Shown here: piece by piece, positions 47,816 to 57,290 of the stretch
Layout of the letters: every line of letters starts with the position of its first letter
Numbering within the stretch: position 1 is the first letter of the stretch
DNA from: Alphaproteobacteria bacterium
Lineage (GTDB): Bacteria > Pseudomonadota > Alphaproteobacteria > JANQMY01
Direction of reading: 5' to 3'
DNA length: 64,000 bases
Assembly: GCA_028289425.1 (NCBI GenBank)
Contig: JANQPL010000004.1
Span: 682,001-746,000, forward strand
Notes under the pieces: model-generated
What the model saw: the letters and a program-made list of their open reading frames with translations, nothing else
Told to the model about the DNA's origin: nothing
Database searches by the model: none
Program-made: the position numbers and the translations under genes

Positions 47816-49297
47816 TTAGCCAAGGCGTATATGTGTGAGTTCCCGCTCCGCATGGGTCATGCGGTGGTCGAGAATTTTGGAAAGGTAGTTCGCGCGGGTC
47901 GCCGCATAGGCCGGGTCACCCGCAAGATCGCAGGCCTCACCCGGGTCGGCTTTCAGGTCGAAGAGAACCGGCGGCAGACCGATGAAATGCACATATTTGT
48001 ATTGGGCATCGCGCCACATGCAGAGCTGGTGTTGGTCGAACGAGCGGGATGCTTGGTCCGGTGCGTCTGCGGGCGCAATAAAGCGCCAATCGAATTCCAT
48101 GAACACGCCGTCGCGCCACGTGTCGGGCACGGCGCCGCGCACAAACGGCAGCAGGCTCATACCGTCCCAAGCGTATGGGATATCGCGCTCCAGCCAGTTG
48201 AGGATGGTGGGTGCTAAGTCCACATGCTCGGTAAACTGATCAATGGTAGCCGGCCTCTCGGCCAGGGGATCGCGAATGATGAGTGGCACATGATAGCTAC
48301 CGTCGTAAAAACCACCCTTGCCCCATAATCCATGGGCGCCCAATTCTTCGCCATGATCGGACGTGACGATGACGAGCGTATCTTCCCATTGGCCCGTGCC
48401 CTTGAGGGTGTCGATGACCCGGCCGATGTGATGGTCCACTTCGGTGATCAACCCCATATAGACGGCCCGCGCCTTGCGCACATCGTCGTCGGACAGTTGC
48501 GCCATGCTCACTTGGCTCATGAAATAGTTCGGGTCGTCGATGACTTGGCGCCACACTTCAACGAGCGGATGAACGGGTTGATCGTCTTTTGGTCGAAGGC
48601 TGATGTCCCGCCAATCATACATGGTGTTGTACGGTTCCGGCGCGATCAGCGGCGGATGCGGCCGCAGAAAGACCAGATGCACAAACCAGTCGCTTTGCCG
48701 TTCCGTTTCCAGATAATCGATGGTCTGATCGGCCAGAAACGCCATGTCCGAATGCTCAGCCTTGTAACGGGCAGGTTCTTGAGAAAAGAAGTCGAGGGTT
48801 CCCGGCGTCCCCACATGGGTGTAGATGTCGAGCGGGTTGGCAGGCACGTCATAGCCGCGTTCTTCAAGCCATGCGAGCCACTGGTCTAGGCCTTCCAGGT
48901 TTAAATTGGCCTTGTGCGTGAAGCCCGGCAGCACACCTTCATAGGTTCCAAGCCGCGGATCATCGCCATCGACGGTGCGCGGATCGACCGAACTGTCCGT
49001 ATACCCGAACAAAACCGGCTCGATGCCCATTTTCTGTATTTCAAGTGCGATGTTTGTAAAGCGTGCGTCCAGCGGCGTCCCATTGGTCACCGACCGGTGG
49101 GTCATAGGGTAAAGACCCGTCAGCATGGTGGCACGCGCGGGTCCACAGGGGGCGGTATTGGTGAAATGATTGTTGAAAACCGCTCCTTCATCTGCCAGTG
49201 CATCCATGTTCGGTGTACGCACAACCTCATGACCGGCAAATCCGGCATGATCTGCGCGCATTTGATCGACAGAAATGAACAGAACTTTTCGCGGCAT
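47816..49297 (-). CDS. sulfatase-superfamily hydrolase (phosphonate monoester hydrolase-like)
   Basis: LFISVDQMRADHAG; formylglycine-type motif CGPARATMLTGLYP; VTSDHGEELGAHGLWGKGGFYD. Confidence 0.88.
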   Translation of the reverse strand: MPRKVLFISVDQMRADHAGFAGHEVVRTPNMDALADEGAVFNNHFTNTAPCGPARATMLTGLYPMTHRSVTNGTPLDARFTNIALEIQKMGIEPVLFGYTDSSVDPRTVDGDDPRLGTYEGVLPGFTHKANLNLEGLDQWLAWLEERGYDVPANPLDIYTHVGTPGTLDFFSQEPARYKAEHSDMAFLADQTIDYLETERQSDWFVHLVFLRPHPPLIAPEPYNTMYDWRDISLRPKDDQPVHPLVEVWRQVIDDPNYFMSQVSMAQLSDDDVRKARAVYMGLITEVDHHIGRVIDTLKGTGQWEDTLVIVTSDHGEELGAHGLWGKGGFYDGSYHVPLIIRDPLAERPATIDQFTEHVDLAPTILNWLERDIPYAWDGMSLLPFVRGAVPDTWRDGVFMEFDWRFIAPADAPDQASRSFDQHQLCMWRDAQYKYVHFIGLPPVLFDLKADPGEACDLAGDPAYAATRANYLSKILDHRMTHAERELTHIRLG

Positions 49298-49305
49298 CGT
49301 AACTC

Positions 49306-50097
49306 CTATTGAGCTTGCGCGATCCGCGCCTCGATATCGCCCAACAACGGGGCGATGTCAGCGACCGTATCGACGATAAAGTCTGCGCCGGCATCGCGGA
49401 GCAGGGCTGCTGAGGCGGCGACACGTTTTTGTCTTTCATCGTCCGGCAATTGGGCAAACTCTTCTTGGCTGAGGCCTACCCCATTGCCGGAGGCAGACAG
49501 GCCGACGGTAACGAGCCCCGCATTACGGCCTGCGTGAATGCCTACTGGCGAGTCGTCCACTTTCACACACGCTGCTGCGGGCCACACGCCCAGCCGTTCG
49601 AGCGACTGCCAGATCATGAAGGGCGCCGGGCGCCCTTCGTTCACGTCGCCCGCACAAATCATCACGTCCGGGTCGTAGCCATGCTTCGCGGCTTGCGGCA
49701 CCACCGCATTCATGATGGGGCGCGTGTATCCGGTTGTGGAACCGATCTTGATCCCCCTGGCGCGTAAGGCTGCGACCAAGTCAAGCGCGCCGTCAATGGG
49801 TTGGGCGCTTTCGGCAGCAGCCCCGACCGTGTGGTGCTCCATGGCTGTGAGCAATCCGGTGACGTCATCCGCAGCCCAGGCGCGACCGTGAGCGTCTTTC
49901 CACATCGCATTAACCTCAGGCGTGGCTAGGATTGCTTCGATGTGTGCGCGCTTCGCCTTCCCCATGTCGGCACGAATAACAGCATCCGAGACCGACACGC
50001 CCGCGTCTTCAAAGGCCCTTTGCATCGCCCGCGTGGGCACCAGGCAGCCAAAATCCACCATGGTGCCGGCCCAGTCGAAGATGAACGCTTTAATCAT
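49306..50097 (-). CDS. phnX: phosphonoacetaldehyde hydrolase
   Basis: AFIFDWAGTMVDFGCLVPTRAMQRAFEDAGV, DMGKAKRAHIEAIL, GSTTGYTRPIMNAVVPQA. Confidence 0.94.
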   Translation of the reverse strand: MIKAFIFDWAGTMVDFGCLVPTRAMQRAFEDAGVSVSDAVIRADMGKAKRAHIEAILATPEVNAMWKDAHGRAWAADDVTGLLTAMEHHTVGAAAESAQPIDGALDLVAALRARGIKIGSTTGYTRPIMNAVVPQAAKHGYDPDVMICAGDVNEGRPAPFMIWQSLERLGVWPAAACVKVDDSPVGIHAGRNAGLVTVGLSASGNGVGLSQEEFAQLPDDERQKRVAASAALLRDAGADFIVDTVADIAPLLGDIEARIAQAQ

Positions 50098-51224
50098 GGG
50101 GTGTGCTCCAACAGTTCGTGGACGGTTTTTTCAGCAAGACCGAACGCGGTCGACATGCCTGCGCCGCAAGTCACCATGACCAGGCGAATGTGCGGGGCCG
50201 GCGCCTCGACAAAGTAGGGCGTTTCGCCCCATGGGTAGACGCCGATCCAGCGCTCAAGAACAGGAGGGGCCGGTATGCCGAGGACCCGCTCGAATTCCTG
50301 GAGGATCAGCGCTTCAATCGCCGACTCATAAAAGGGCTGCGGGGCGTCGCCGTAATGGTGGCTGTCGCCCACCACCAGCGTGCCGTCGCTGTTTTGCACC
50401 ACGATCAAATGAATGCCGTGTTTCAAGTGATCGGATTGTTCGTTTTCGATGGTATTGCGCAGCGCGGGCGCTTCGGGCAATGCCGTATACCCCTCATAAC
50501 GCACAAGGCTCAGGTCCGATTGCACAGCAAAGGGCAGGCGGAAGCCGGGATCGGCCAGCCGCATCATATGCAATTTGCATTTCTTGAGGTTTCGGTTGCC
50601 GATGCGCTCGCGGTATAGCGTTGAAAAATCCGCGCCCGGACAAACAATAATGTGCTGCGCGTCGATCTGCCCGGCGGAGGTGCCGATTGTGGTGCCGTCG
50701 ATTTGAGTGGCGGCTGTGTTGGTTTGTAAGGCGATGTCCCATTCCTTTTGAAGGTATGTGACCAAGGCCGGGATGGCGCGCGGCGCTTCAATGCGCAGTT
50801 CGAAGGGGCTCAACAAGCCGGCTAATGATTTGCCGAGGGGCATGCCCGGATAGCGTTTTTCAATCTCGCTTCGTGTCGCGACTTCGCATGGCTGTCCCAT
50901 TTCCGTGGCACAAAAGCTTTGCAACACGTCCAGCGCTTCCGGCCGCTGTGCCAACACGCACAAGCCGTAATGTTCGACGGGTGCCGACAAGGCCGGCGCA
51001 ATGGATTCCCACACATCCCGGCTGCGCTTGGCCAGCGACCACATATCACCGGCCGCCTGGCCGGTGACGGTGATGAAGCCGAAATTTTGGATCGAGGCCC
51101 CCGTCGCCCGCGCGTCCCGGTCGATAACGACCACCCGCTTGCCGGCCCGGGCGCACCAATAGGCATGGGCCAAGCCCACAATGCCCATGCCCACGACGGC
51201 AACATCGAATGCGGTGCGCGGCAT
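50094..51224 (-). CDS. TIGR03364-like FAD-dependent oxidoreductase
   Basis: DVAVVGMGIVGLAHAYWCARAGKRVVVIDRDARATGASIQNFGFITVTGQ; ATGA overlap with phnX; start at 51224. Confidence 0.88.
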   Translation of the reverse strand: MPRTAFDVAVVGMGIVGLAHAYWCARAGKRVVVIDRDARATGASIQNFGFITVTGQAAGDMWSLAKRSRDVWESIAPALSAPVEHYGLCVLAQRPEALDVLQSFCATEMGQPCEVATRSEIEKRYPGMPLGKSLAGLLSPFELRIEAPRAIPALVTYLQKEWDIALQTNTAATQIDGTTIGTSAGQIDAQHIIVCPGADFSTLYRERIGNRNLKKCKLHMMRLADPGFRLPFAVQSDLSLVRYEGYTALPEAPALRNTIENEQSDHLKHGIHLIVVQNSDGTLVVGDSHHYGDAPQPFYESAIEALILQEFERVLGIPAPPVLERWIGVYPWGETPYFVEAPAPHIRLVMVTCGAGMSTAFGLAEKTVHELLEHTP

Positions 51225-51331
51225 GGCATCTCCTATGGGGCGGCTGGGTTGCGAGGGTCTGTCCATTTGCGTTGACGGTCGAGGACGTGTCAACCAGGTG
51301 GCGGTGTCCCCATCGATTATCTCCAACTGTC

Positions 51332-51613
51332 GTCCCGGCGAAAGCTGGGACCCATATCCCCAGAAGCCAGAAATGTGATGCCGGTGGATATGGGCCCCTG
51401 CTTCCGCAGGGGCGACGCCGGTAGGGTTGATTGGACCGGCATAATTTTTGCCGCACCCATCAAAAAAGATGGGTGCATGGGGTTCATGCGATGTTTGAAT
51501 ACCTGGCCGGCCCGCTCCCCCTCCCAACCACCCGGATACGGTACCCTGGCGGGTGGTTGGGAGGGGGAGCGGGAGGCCGGGCCCACCAACAAAGATGGGT
51601 GCATGGGGTTCAT
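51332..51613. repeat. cluster of palindromic / REP-like elements
   Basis: Consecutive inverted repeats GTCCCGGC-GAAA-GCTGGGAC, CCCATATCC/GGATATGGG, CCCCTGC-TTCC-GCAGGGG, GCACCCATC-A6-GATGGGTGC, and a ~27-bp arm hairpin 51507..51580; 23-bp direct repeat AAAGATGGGTGCATGGGGTTCAT at 51465 and 51591. Confidence 0.8.
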
Positions 51614-51799
51614 CCACATTTGCGCGAACACCCCCCGTCCCATAATGGGACGCAGCGATTGTGTGCTTGGGAGTGGCGTGGAGAAACTCTTTCAAGGCCA
51701 TGGGTGATCCTTCCCAATAGCCTCCCCTCGCGGGGATGATACCACGTTCGGCCGATGAGGACGACTGAGAGGTGTCAGGGCGGTCCCGCCGGGCCGCCT

Positions 51800-52822
51800 T
51801 TAAGCCGCCCTCACACCTTCCACCACCGACATGGACCCTTGGGGCTGGCACCAGGTCTTCACATGGGGCCATCCGGATCCATCGAGCAGGTCGATGTATT
51901 CGGCTTCGGTGCGTTCCTTGCCGGTCAGCACGGACATCATATGAATATCAAACAGCTTGGCGAAGTCGGGTGTGTCCGGTCCCGGTACCACATATTCCGC
52001 GATCCATATGCGCGCACCCGGATGAGAAGCGGCATGCGCATTTTTCAGAATACCGATGCATTCTTCGTCATTCCAATCGTGAAGGACGTGTTTCAGAAAG
52101 TAAGCATCCGCATTTGGCGCCTGTTCGAACATGTTGCCTGCGGTGTATCGGCAACGGTCGCCTAGGTCCATTTGACCCGCCAGTAGGTCATGGGGGTCGG
52201 CGAGCGTCTCCGGCAACTCAAAGACGATACCGTTGATGTGTGGATGTGCCTGCAAAAAGTGGCACAACAAATGGCCGCGACCGCCGCCGATATCGCAGAC
52301 TTGCCGAACCTGCGACACATCAAGTTCCGATAGGGCCGCCAGGACTTGGGCTGTTTCCACTTGGGAATAGCTGGTCATGGCGCTGTTGAATAAGGCGCCC
52401 ACCTCAGCGTCCGACGTGATCATGTCAAAAACCGCGCAGTTGTATTCGCGCTTAAAGCCGTCATCGCCGCCATCGCGCACGATTTCGGGCAGATGCTTCC
52501 AGGCGGCATACATGGGCAGGCCTTCTTCCCACAAGCAGACGCCGCGCATGGAGTTGGGGTGGCTTGATAAGAAAAACTGCCCCGCCGATGTGAGTGAGAA
52601 AACGCCCTGCGCGCCTTCGTCGAGAATGCCGATGCTGGCAAGCGCGCGCATGAGCCGGTAGGTGTTTTCAGGGTTGAGCGATAAGGCCGCGGCGACGGCT
52701 GTGGCTGGGTGTGATTGCGTCTCCAAATGATCGACGATGCCGAGCTTGACGCCCGCATGCAGGATTTGGCTCCGCCAGCGGCCCGTGACAAGGTCCTGGG
52801 CAATATTAGTGGCGTCGGTCAT
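51800..52822 (-). CDS. SAM-dependent methyltransferase (O-methyltransferase, dimerisation domain)
   Basis: VRQVCDIGGGRGHLLCHFLQAHPHINGIVFELPET, LKHVLHDWNDEECIGILKNA; start at 52822. Confidence 0.9.
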   Translation of the reverse strand: MTDATNIAQDLVTGRWRSQILHAGVKLGIVDHLETQSHPATAVAAALSLNPENTYRLMRALASIGILDEGAQGVFSLTSAGQFFLSSHPNSMRGVCLWEEGLPMYAAWKHLPEIVRDGGDDGFKREYNCAVFDMITSDAEVGALFNSAMTSYSQVETAQVLAALSELDVSQVRQVCDIGGGRGHLLCHFLQAHPHINGIVFELPETLADPHDLLAGQMDLGDRCRYTAGNMFEQAPNADAYFLKHVLHDWNDEECIGILKNAHAASHPGARIWIAEYVVPGPDTPDFAKLFDIHMMSVLTGKERTEAEYIDLLDGSGWPHVKTWCQPQGSMSVVEGVRAA

Positions 52823-52902
52823 GCGTGTCTCCCAACGAGTTTGTTTTGTGGGATTGATTAGAGGCAATTGGCGGTGTGGATTCAAGCGCGTGCTATTGCC
52901 GG

Positions 52903-53826
52903 TTAGTCATCGCGTTTGCCGGCCACCGGGCTGAAAAGCACCGCAAGCAAACCCTTGTTCATTTCCCGTCGGATGAGGACGTCGTGATTGCTGGGCGCGA
53001 TGGCGCGCCAAAGAGAAAACACGGCGAGGGCCGCCAGCGATTTGACTGTTTGAAATGTCATCCGTTGCCGGTCGTTGTCCGCCAGCAATATGCGCGCTTC
53101 GGCGCGGCCGTCCATTTGTGAGCGGCGCTTGAGCCAGTCCAGGGAAAGACGGTCCGGATGGATCACGTGTTCAACCGGGAAAAGATCCGAATAGAAGATG
53201 CGCAGGCCCTGCCGCCGGACGCCGGCAACCAAAGCCGTATCGATGCCCGACGCCAGATTGGTGCCGACCCGGCCGAACCGTTCGTTGTATCCGCCAATCG
53301 CGTCCAGGGCAGACCGGCGGACCAGCATGTTGGCGCCCGCACAAACGGGGTCTGTTGTCATGTCGAAGGTGCCGTCGAACTCTACCAGCGACAAAAACCG
53401 GCGCCAGCGCTGCCCGACGGCGGGTTCCGCGCCGTCGGGCCAACGCGGGTCGATGCGGCCTTGGATGATGGCGGCACTCTCCGGCGCCTGCTCAATCGCC
53501 TGCAGCGCGCCCGTAAGCCAGTTCGGACCGGCCATGGCGTCGTCATCCAGTGTGGCGATCCATTCGCTGCGGGCCCGCGCCACGCCTGCATTGCGTGCGC
53601 GCGACACGCCCGGCGTATTCTCTTCGATGAAGACGACCGGTGCCGGGACAGGCAACGACAGATCATTCACATGTGATTGCACGGCCTGGCGTTGCCCGGC
53701 ATCGCTTGCGCTGTCGACAACAATTAGCTCCACATCGTCAGCGGTCAATTGTTGCGCCAGGACGTCCAAACATTGAATGACGAGGGAGGCGCGATTGTGA
53801 GTCGCGATCACGATGGAGAGTTTCAT
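52903..53826 (-). CDS. glycosyltransferase family 2
   Basis: LSIVIATHNRASLVIQCLDVL, SRARNAGVARARSEWIATLDDDAMAGPNWL. Confidence 0.93.
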   Translation of the reverse strand: MKLSIVIATHNRASLVIQCLDVLAQQLTADDVELIVVDSASDAGQRQAVQSHVNDLSLPVPAPVVFIEENTPGVSRARNAGVARARSEWIATLDDDAMAGPNWLTGALQAIEQAPESAAIIQGRIDPRWPDGAEPAVGQRWRRFLSLVEFDGTFDMTTDPVCAGANMLVRRSALDAIGGYNERFGRVGTNLASGIDTALVAGVRRQGLRIFYSDLFPVEHVIHPDRLSLDWLKRRSQMDGRAEARILLADNDRQRMTFQTVKSLAALAVFSLWRAIAPSNHDVLIRREMNKGLLAVLFSPVAGKRDD

Positions 53827-54873
53827 CTAGTGATCGCCGACGGTGCGGACAAATCCTGGGCTGATGAAGGAGGCGATTTCGCCGGCGAAGCGGACCGTGT
53901 AGTAAACGCCCGCAAGCGTCATGGCGGTCGGGACGTGCCGGACCGGCAGGACTACCACTTTGTATTGGGTGAGACAGCGGGACCAGGCCGTGAGGCAGGA
54001 TTTTGCAAGGCGGTAGACCGAGCCGATAGGAGATGCCTTCAGGCGGCCCAGAAACCCTTCCGACACGCGGGCCGGCGTGTGCGCCACTTCGTCAAATCCG
54101 GCACCGAAGGCGTTGGCAAAGAACAGCCGCGTCCCTTGCGGCGCCGGGTGGCGCGCCTTGGCGGCCTTTTGCAGATAGATTTGGTGCCCCGTCCGGCGGA
54201 TTTTGTCGGAGGCAAGCGCACATTGACCGCGAAACGCATCGCTTGCCGGAAAAAGCACGTTGCCCAACGGCCCGGTTTTGAAAGCAAAGGCGTTGGCCAA
54301 GAAGTGGGTTTGGTCAATGAGGGCGGGGCCGCTCGCGCTCATATGGGGGAAGCTCTCGGTGACCAGCGCGTAGCATTTCTCGTAGAGGGAGGACGTCTCG
54401 ATGCGCGTTTCCCCGAACACGAAACTCACGTCGGGCTCGGCAAAGGACTCGAGCAAGCCCTCAAGCCATCCCTCTTCAGGAATGATGTCGCTGTCCACGA
54501 GCAAAACGACATCCGTTTGGCAGGCCTGCGCGCCGATGTTTTTTTGTTCGTAGTAGCGCGCATGGGGAGAGGGCAGCAGCGCCACGTCAAGCCATGTAGC
54601 ATCGGCGATGCCGGACTCGCGCAACAGCGTGTCGATATGGTCCGGCGGCACGGCAAGCGGATCGAAAACGACTTTCACGGCGACAGGCTGGGCAAAGCGG
54701 TTGGACAGGCGACCGCTCTGGGCCTGCAGCGCGCGCAGCATGGCGGCGGGCCGGGCGGGGTCGGCAGTGCGGGCGTTGTCCAGCTCCACCACGATGCCCA
54801 GCGAGAATTCGAATGGGGCGGTTGCGTGGCCTGTCTGCTCGCTTGTTTGGCCTGTGTGCTGACTTTCTCTCAC
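53827..54873 (-). CDS. glycosyltransferase family 2-like protein
   Basis: YYEQKNIGAQACQTDVVLLVDSDIIPEEGWLEGLLESF; GTG start at 54873. Confidence 0.8.
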   Translation of the reverse strand: MRESQHTGQTSEQTGHATAPFEFSLGIVVELDNARTADPARPAAMLRALQAQSGRLSNRFAQPVAVKVVFDPLAVPPDHIDTLLRESGIADATWLDVALLPSPHARYYEQKNIGAQACQTDVVLLVDSDIIPEEGWLEGLLESFAEPDVSFVFGETRIETSSLYEKCYALVTESFPHMSASGPALIDQTHFLANAFAFKTGPLGNVLFPASDAFRGQCALASDKIRRTGHQIYLQKAAKARHPAPQGTRLFFANAFGAGFDEVAHTPARVSEGFLGRLKASPIGSVYRLAKSCLTAWSRCLTQYKVVVLPVRHVPTAMTLAGVYYTVRFAGEIASFISPGFVRTVGDH

Positions 54874-54885
54874 GCCCTCATCTTA

Positions 54886-54926
54886 GCGCGTCCTCCCGAC
54901 GAGGTCATTAGGCCGGGAGGACGCGC
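54886..54926. terminator. 13-bp perfect inverted repeat downstream of the FapF-like gene
   Basis: GCGCGTCCTCCCG ... CGGGAGGACGCGC; no U tract. Confidence 0.5.
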
Positions 54927-54962
54927 CAGACATGCCGCGGGGCGCGGACAGTGTCTTGGGAC

Positions 54963-56474
54963 TTAGAAGCGGAAGGGGAATTTCACCGACAGGGACAGAT
55001 CGGAGGCATCTTCGGAAATGCCCGGCGCCACATTGGTCACGACGGTCAGGCGCTTCGAGGCGGCCCAGGTGGCACCGAAATTGAGGGTGGCCACGTTGGC
55101 GTCAGAGCCGACAATGTTGACAAAATCGGGCGTGCCGGCCGCACGCTGCTGCGCCTCGAAGACGAACTGCTGCGAGTAAGCAAGGCTCAAACTCAGCTTT
55201 TCGTTGAGGGCATAGGCGATGCCGGCGCCGAAATCGAGCACGTCGCCCAGCTTGATCTCGCCCGCCTGATTGCCGTCTGCCGCCCCAATGTCGGCGAAGC
55301 TGCCCGTCAGCCGGTAGGTGTAGCGGCCATTGGCGAACAGCACGGCCGGGTCGATGGTCTTGAGCAGGGAGATGCCGCCAGTTGCCGCCCACACGCCGTT
55401 TCCGGTTGGCAGCTCCGTGGGAATCGTCAGATTCCCTTCACTGCCCGAAACCACGACCGTCTCGATGCCAAACGGGTCCACACCTGTGGGTGCGCGGCCG
55501 CGGCCGGACAAGACGATGTCCGGAATGCGCTTTTTCTCTTTGTACAGACGATAGCTGAAGCCGAACGACACATCGCCCAGATTGTTTTCGCCCAAAGATT
55601 CGTCGATCTGCGTGGTCGACCCACCGCCGGCGCCCGTGGTTTGGAATTCGGAAAACCGAAACACATAAGGCACGTTCACATCCACCTGCAGGCGGTTCGT
55701 GGGGCTGTAGCGCAAGGACAGATCGGTGGTCACGATTTGCGATTCTATTTGATCCACATTGATCGTGCCCAGGAAGATTGCGTCGAGGGCAAGAAAGCCG
55801 CCCAGATTGAGGTCGGAACGGTCGAATAGGGAATAGGAAACGCCGGGTTCGACCGTCAGCCGGCCGCTGCCGAACAGCGTGTGGATTTCGCTCACCACAT
55901 CATCGACGGATTGGCTTTGATCCGCTTGCCGTTTGCGTGGCGGTTGATCGCCCGCAAGACCACTGCCGTCAGCCTCGGTGGTTTCCGTATCGTCCGCCTG
56001 AGAGGCAGCAGCGCGCGCGCGCTGGTCGGCACTGCCCAGATTGGGTTCCGGTTTTTTGAGAGTTAGGCCATAGCCGGACGATGGGGCCTGCGCCGGTGCT
56101 TGGCCTATCGATTGAGACCGCGTCGTAGCACCTTGACCGGCGGGCGCCCCTTGCGCTTGCTCTTCTGCCTCAAGACGTCTCAGGCGCTGCTCGAGCTGCA
56201 AGAGCGCTCGGGTTTTCGCGTCGCTTTGCCTTTGAAGAATTTCGAGTTGCTGGCGCAACTCCTCGATCAGTTCTTGATTGTTTTCGACTTCGTCCGCTGC
56301 AAGCGCCGAAGCTGCCAAGCTTAGAAAAACGCCCAAGCCGGCAATGCCCGCTCTTATCGTCACTTCACCTCGGCGCTTTTTACGCAGCGCCGCCCCACCT
56401 CGTTTTGGGCACACGCCAGCCGTCGCGCTGACACACTGGCCCGTGCGCCGTGAACACATACACAACTGCGTCAC
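54963..56474 (-). CDS. FapF-like outer-membrane protein (signal peptide, coiled coil, beta-barrel)
   Basis: 503 aa; coiled coil NNQELIEELRQQLEILQRQSDAKTRALLQLEQRLRRLEAEEQ; linker; barrel-like strands ending in LSLSVKFPFRF. Confidence 0.72.
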   Translation of the reverse strand: MTQLCMCSRRTGQCVSATAGVCPKRGGAALRKKRRGEVTIRAGIAGLGVFLSLAASALAADEVENNQELIEELRQQLEILQRQSDAKTRALLQLEQRLRRLEAEEQAQGAPAGQGATTRSQSIGQAPAQAPSSGYGLTLKKPEPNLGSADQRARAAASQADDTETTEADGSGLAGDQPPRKRQADQSQSVDDVVSEIHTLFGSGRLTVEPGVSYSLFDRSDLNLGGFLALDAIFLGTINVDQIESQIVTTDLSLRYSPTNRLQVDVNVPYVFRFSEFQTTGAGGGSTTQIDESLGENNLGDVSFGFSYRLYKEKKRIPDIVLSGRGRAPTGVDPFGIETVVVSGSEGNLTIPTELPTGNGVWAATGGISLLKTIDPAVLFANGRYTYRLTGSFADIGAADGNQAGEIKLGDVLDFGAGIAYALNEKLSLSLAYSQQFVFEAQQRAAGTPDFVNIVGSDANVATLNFGATWAASKRLTVVTNVAPGISEDASDLSLSVKFPFRF

Positions 56475-56597
56475 AGCCGAACGTATTTGTTATCGAGACG
56501 CAGCTACTTCTTTTTGTGATTTGTTATGAAGAGTTCGTCTTTCTTTCGAAAGTCAGTGTACACCAAGTGAATGTGAGTGTCAGTGAGCGAACTAATG

Positions 56598-57224
56598 TCA
56601 GGACTGAAAAAGTCTGAACAAGGTTAACGGGTCAGGCAAACCGGTCACTTCCAAACCTTGACTGACTTGATAAAGCGACAGGGCTTCCTGGGTTTCCTTG
56701 TTGAAGGTGGTGTCGGTCTTGCCGGAATAGTAGCCGAGTGTCGCCAGCTTCTCTTTCGTTTGACCGATGATTGATTCATAGACTTGAACGGAATGCGTAT
56801 CCGTTTTGATCTGCAAGCTGCGGGATGCGCGATCAAGCCAATTGGCCTCGAACGCATTGACGATACCTTGGGCCACCAGCGCGATGGTGTGAGGTTCGTT
56901 CTTTTGGCAATGCCCGGCCATGATGGTGAGCAGCAATTCGCCGCTTTGCCACGGCGTCACGTCATAAACACCGGACGTGAGGCGGTTGGTGGCGGACAGA
57001 TAGCCTTCCACCCAATTGCGATAGGGCATGAGATCCGCCGGGCCCATGGATGTTGCCGCTAGGAATTCGGAGCAGCTGTGGGTGCCCACGCCCTTGACGG
57101 CGAATTTTTTCTTTCTGTCGGCGCCGAAGGCATCCTGCTGCCCTGCCGTGCAAAACAACGCGAGAGCCAAAGCAAGCCCCATGACCGAAAAACGCACCTT
57201 AGTTCTGGCCTTGTTGATCATCAC
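56598..57224 (-). CDS. secreted protein with Rap1a/HdeA-like region and C-terminal peptidoglycan-binding-like domain
   Basis: CSEFLAATSMGPADLMPYRNWVEGYLSATNRL...AGHCQKNEPHTIALVAQ; C-terminal KEKLATLGYYSGKTDTTFNKETQEALSLYQVSQGLEVTGLPDPLTL. Confidence 0.65.
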   Translation of the reverse strand: MMINKARTKVRFSVMGLALALALFCTAGQQDAFGADRKKKFAVKGVGTHSCSEFLAATSMGPADLMPYRNWVEGYLSATNRLTSGVYDVTPWQSGELLLTIMAGHCQKNEPHTIALVAQGIVNAFEANWLDRASRSLQIKTDTHSVQVYESIIGQTKEKLATLGYYSGKTDTTFNKETQEALSLYQVSQGLEVTGLPDPLTLFRLFQS

Positions 57225-57290
57225 GACGAAAACTCTCCCCCAAAAAAATCGCCGACGCTTCCGAGCGTGTTCGGCTTCGATGAAACCCTA

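Noticed and set aside
47363-48217. 284-aa plus-strand open frame
   Set aside because: Antisense to the enoyl-CoA hydratase and sulfatase genes
51332-51613. possible CRISPR array or ncRNA gene
   Set aside because: Palindromes differ in sequence and spacing; only one direct repeat pair and no cas genes
51225-51872. N-terminal extension of the FAD oxidase ORF (592 aa form)
   Set aside because: The extension translates the palindromic repeat cluster; the Rossmann motif starts right after ATG at 51224, so the long form is fortuitous read-through
53749-54966. 405-aa plus-strand open frame
   Set aside because: Antisense shadow of the two glycosyltransferase genes; no recognisable motifs
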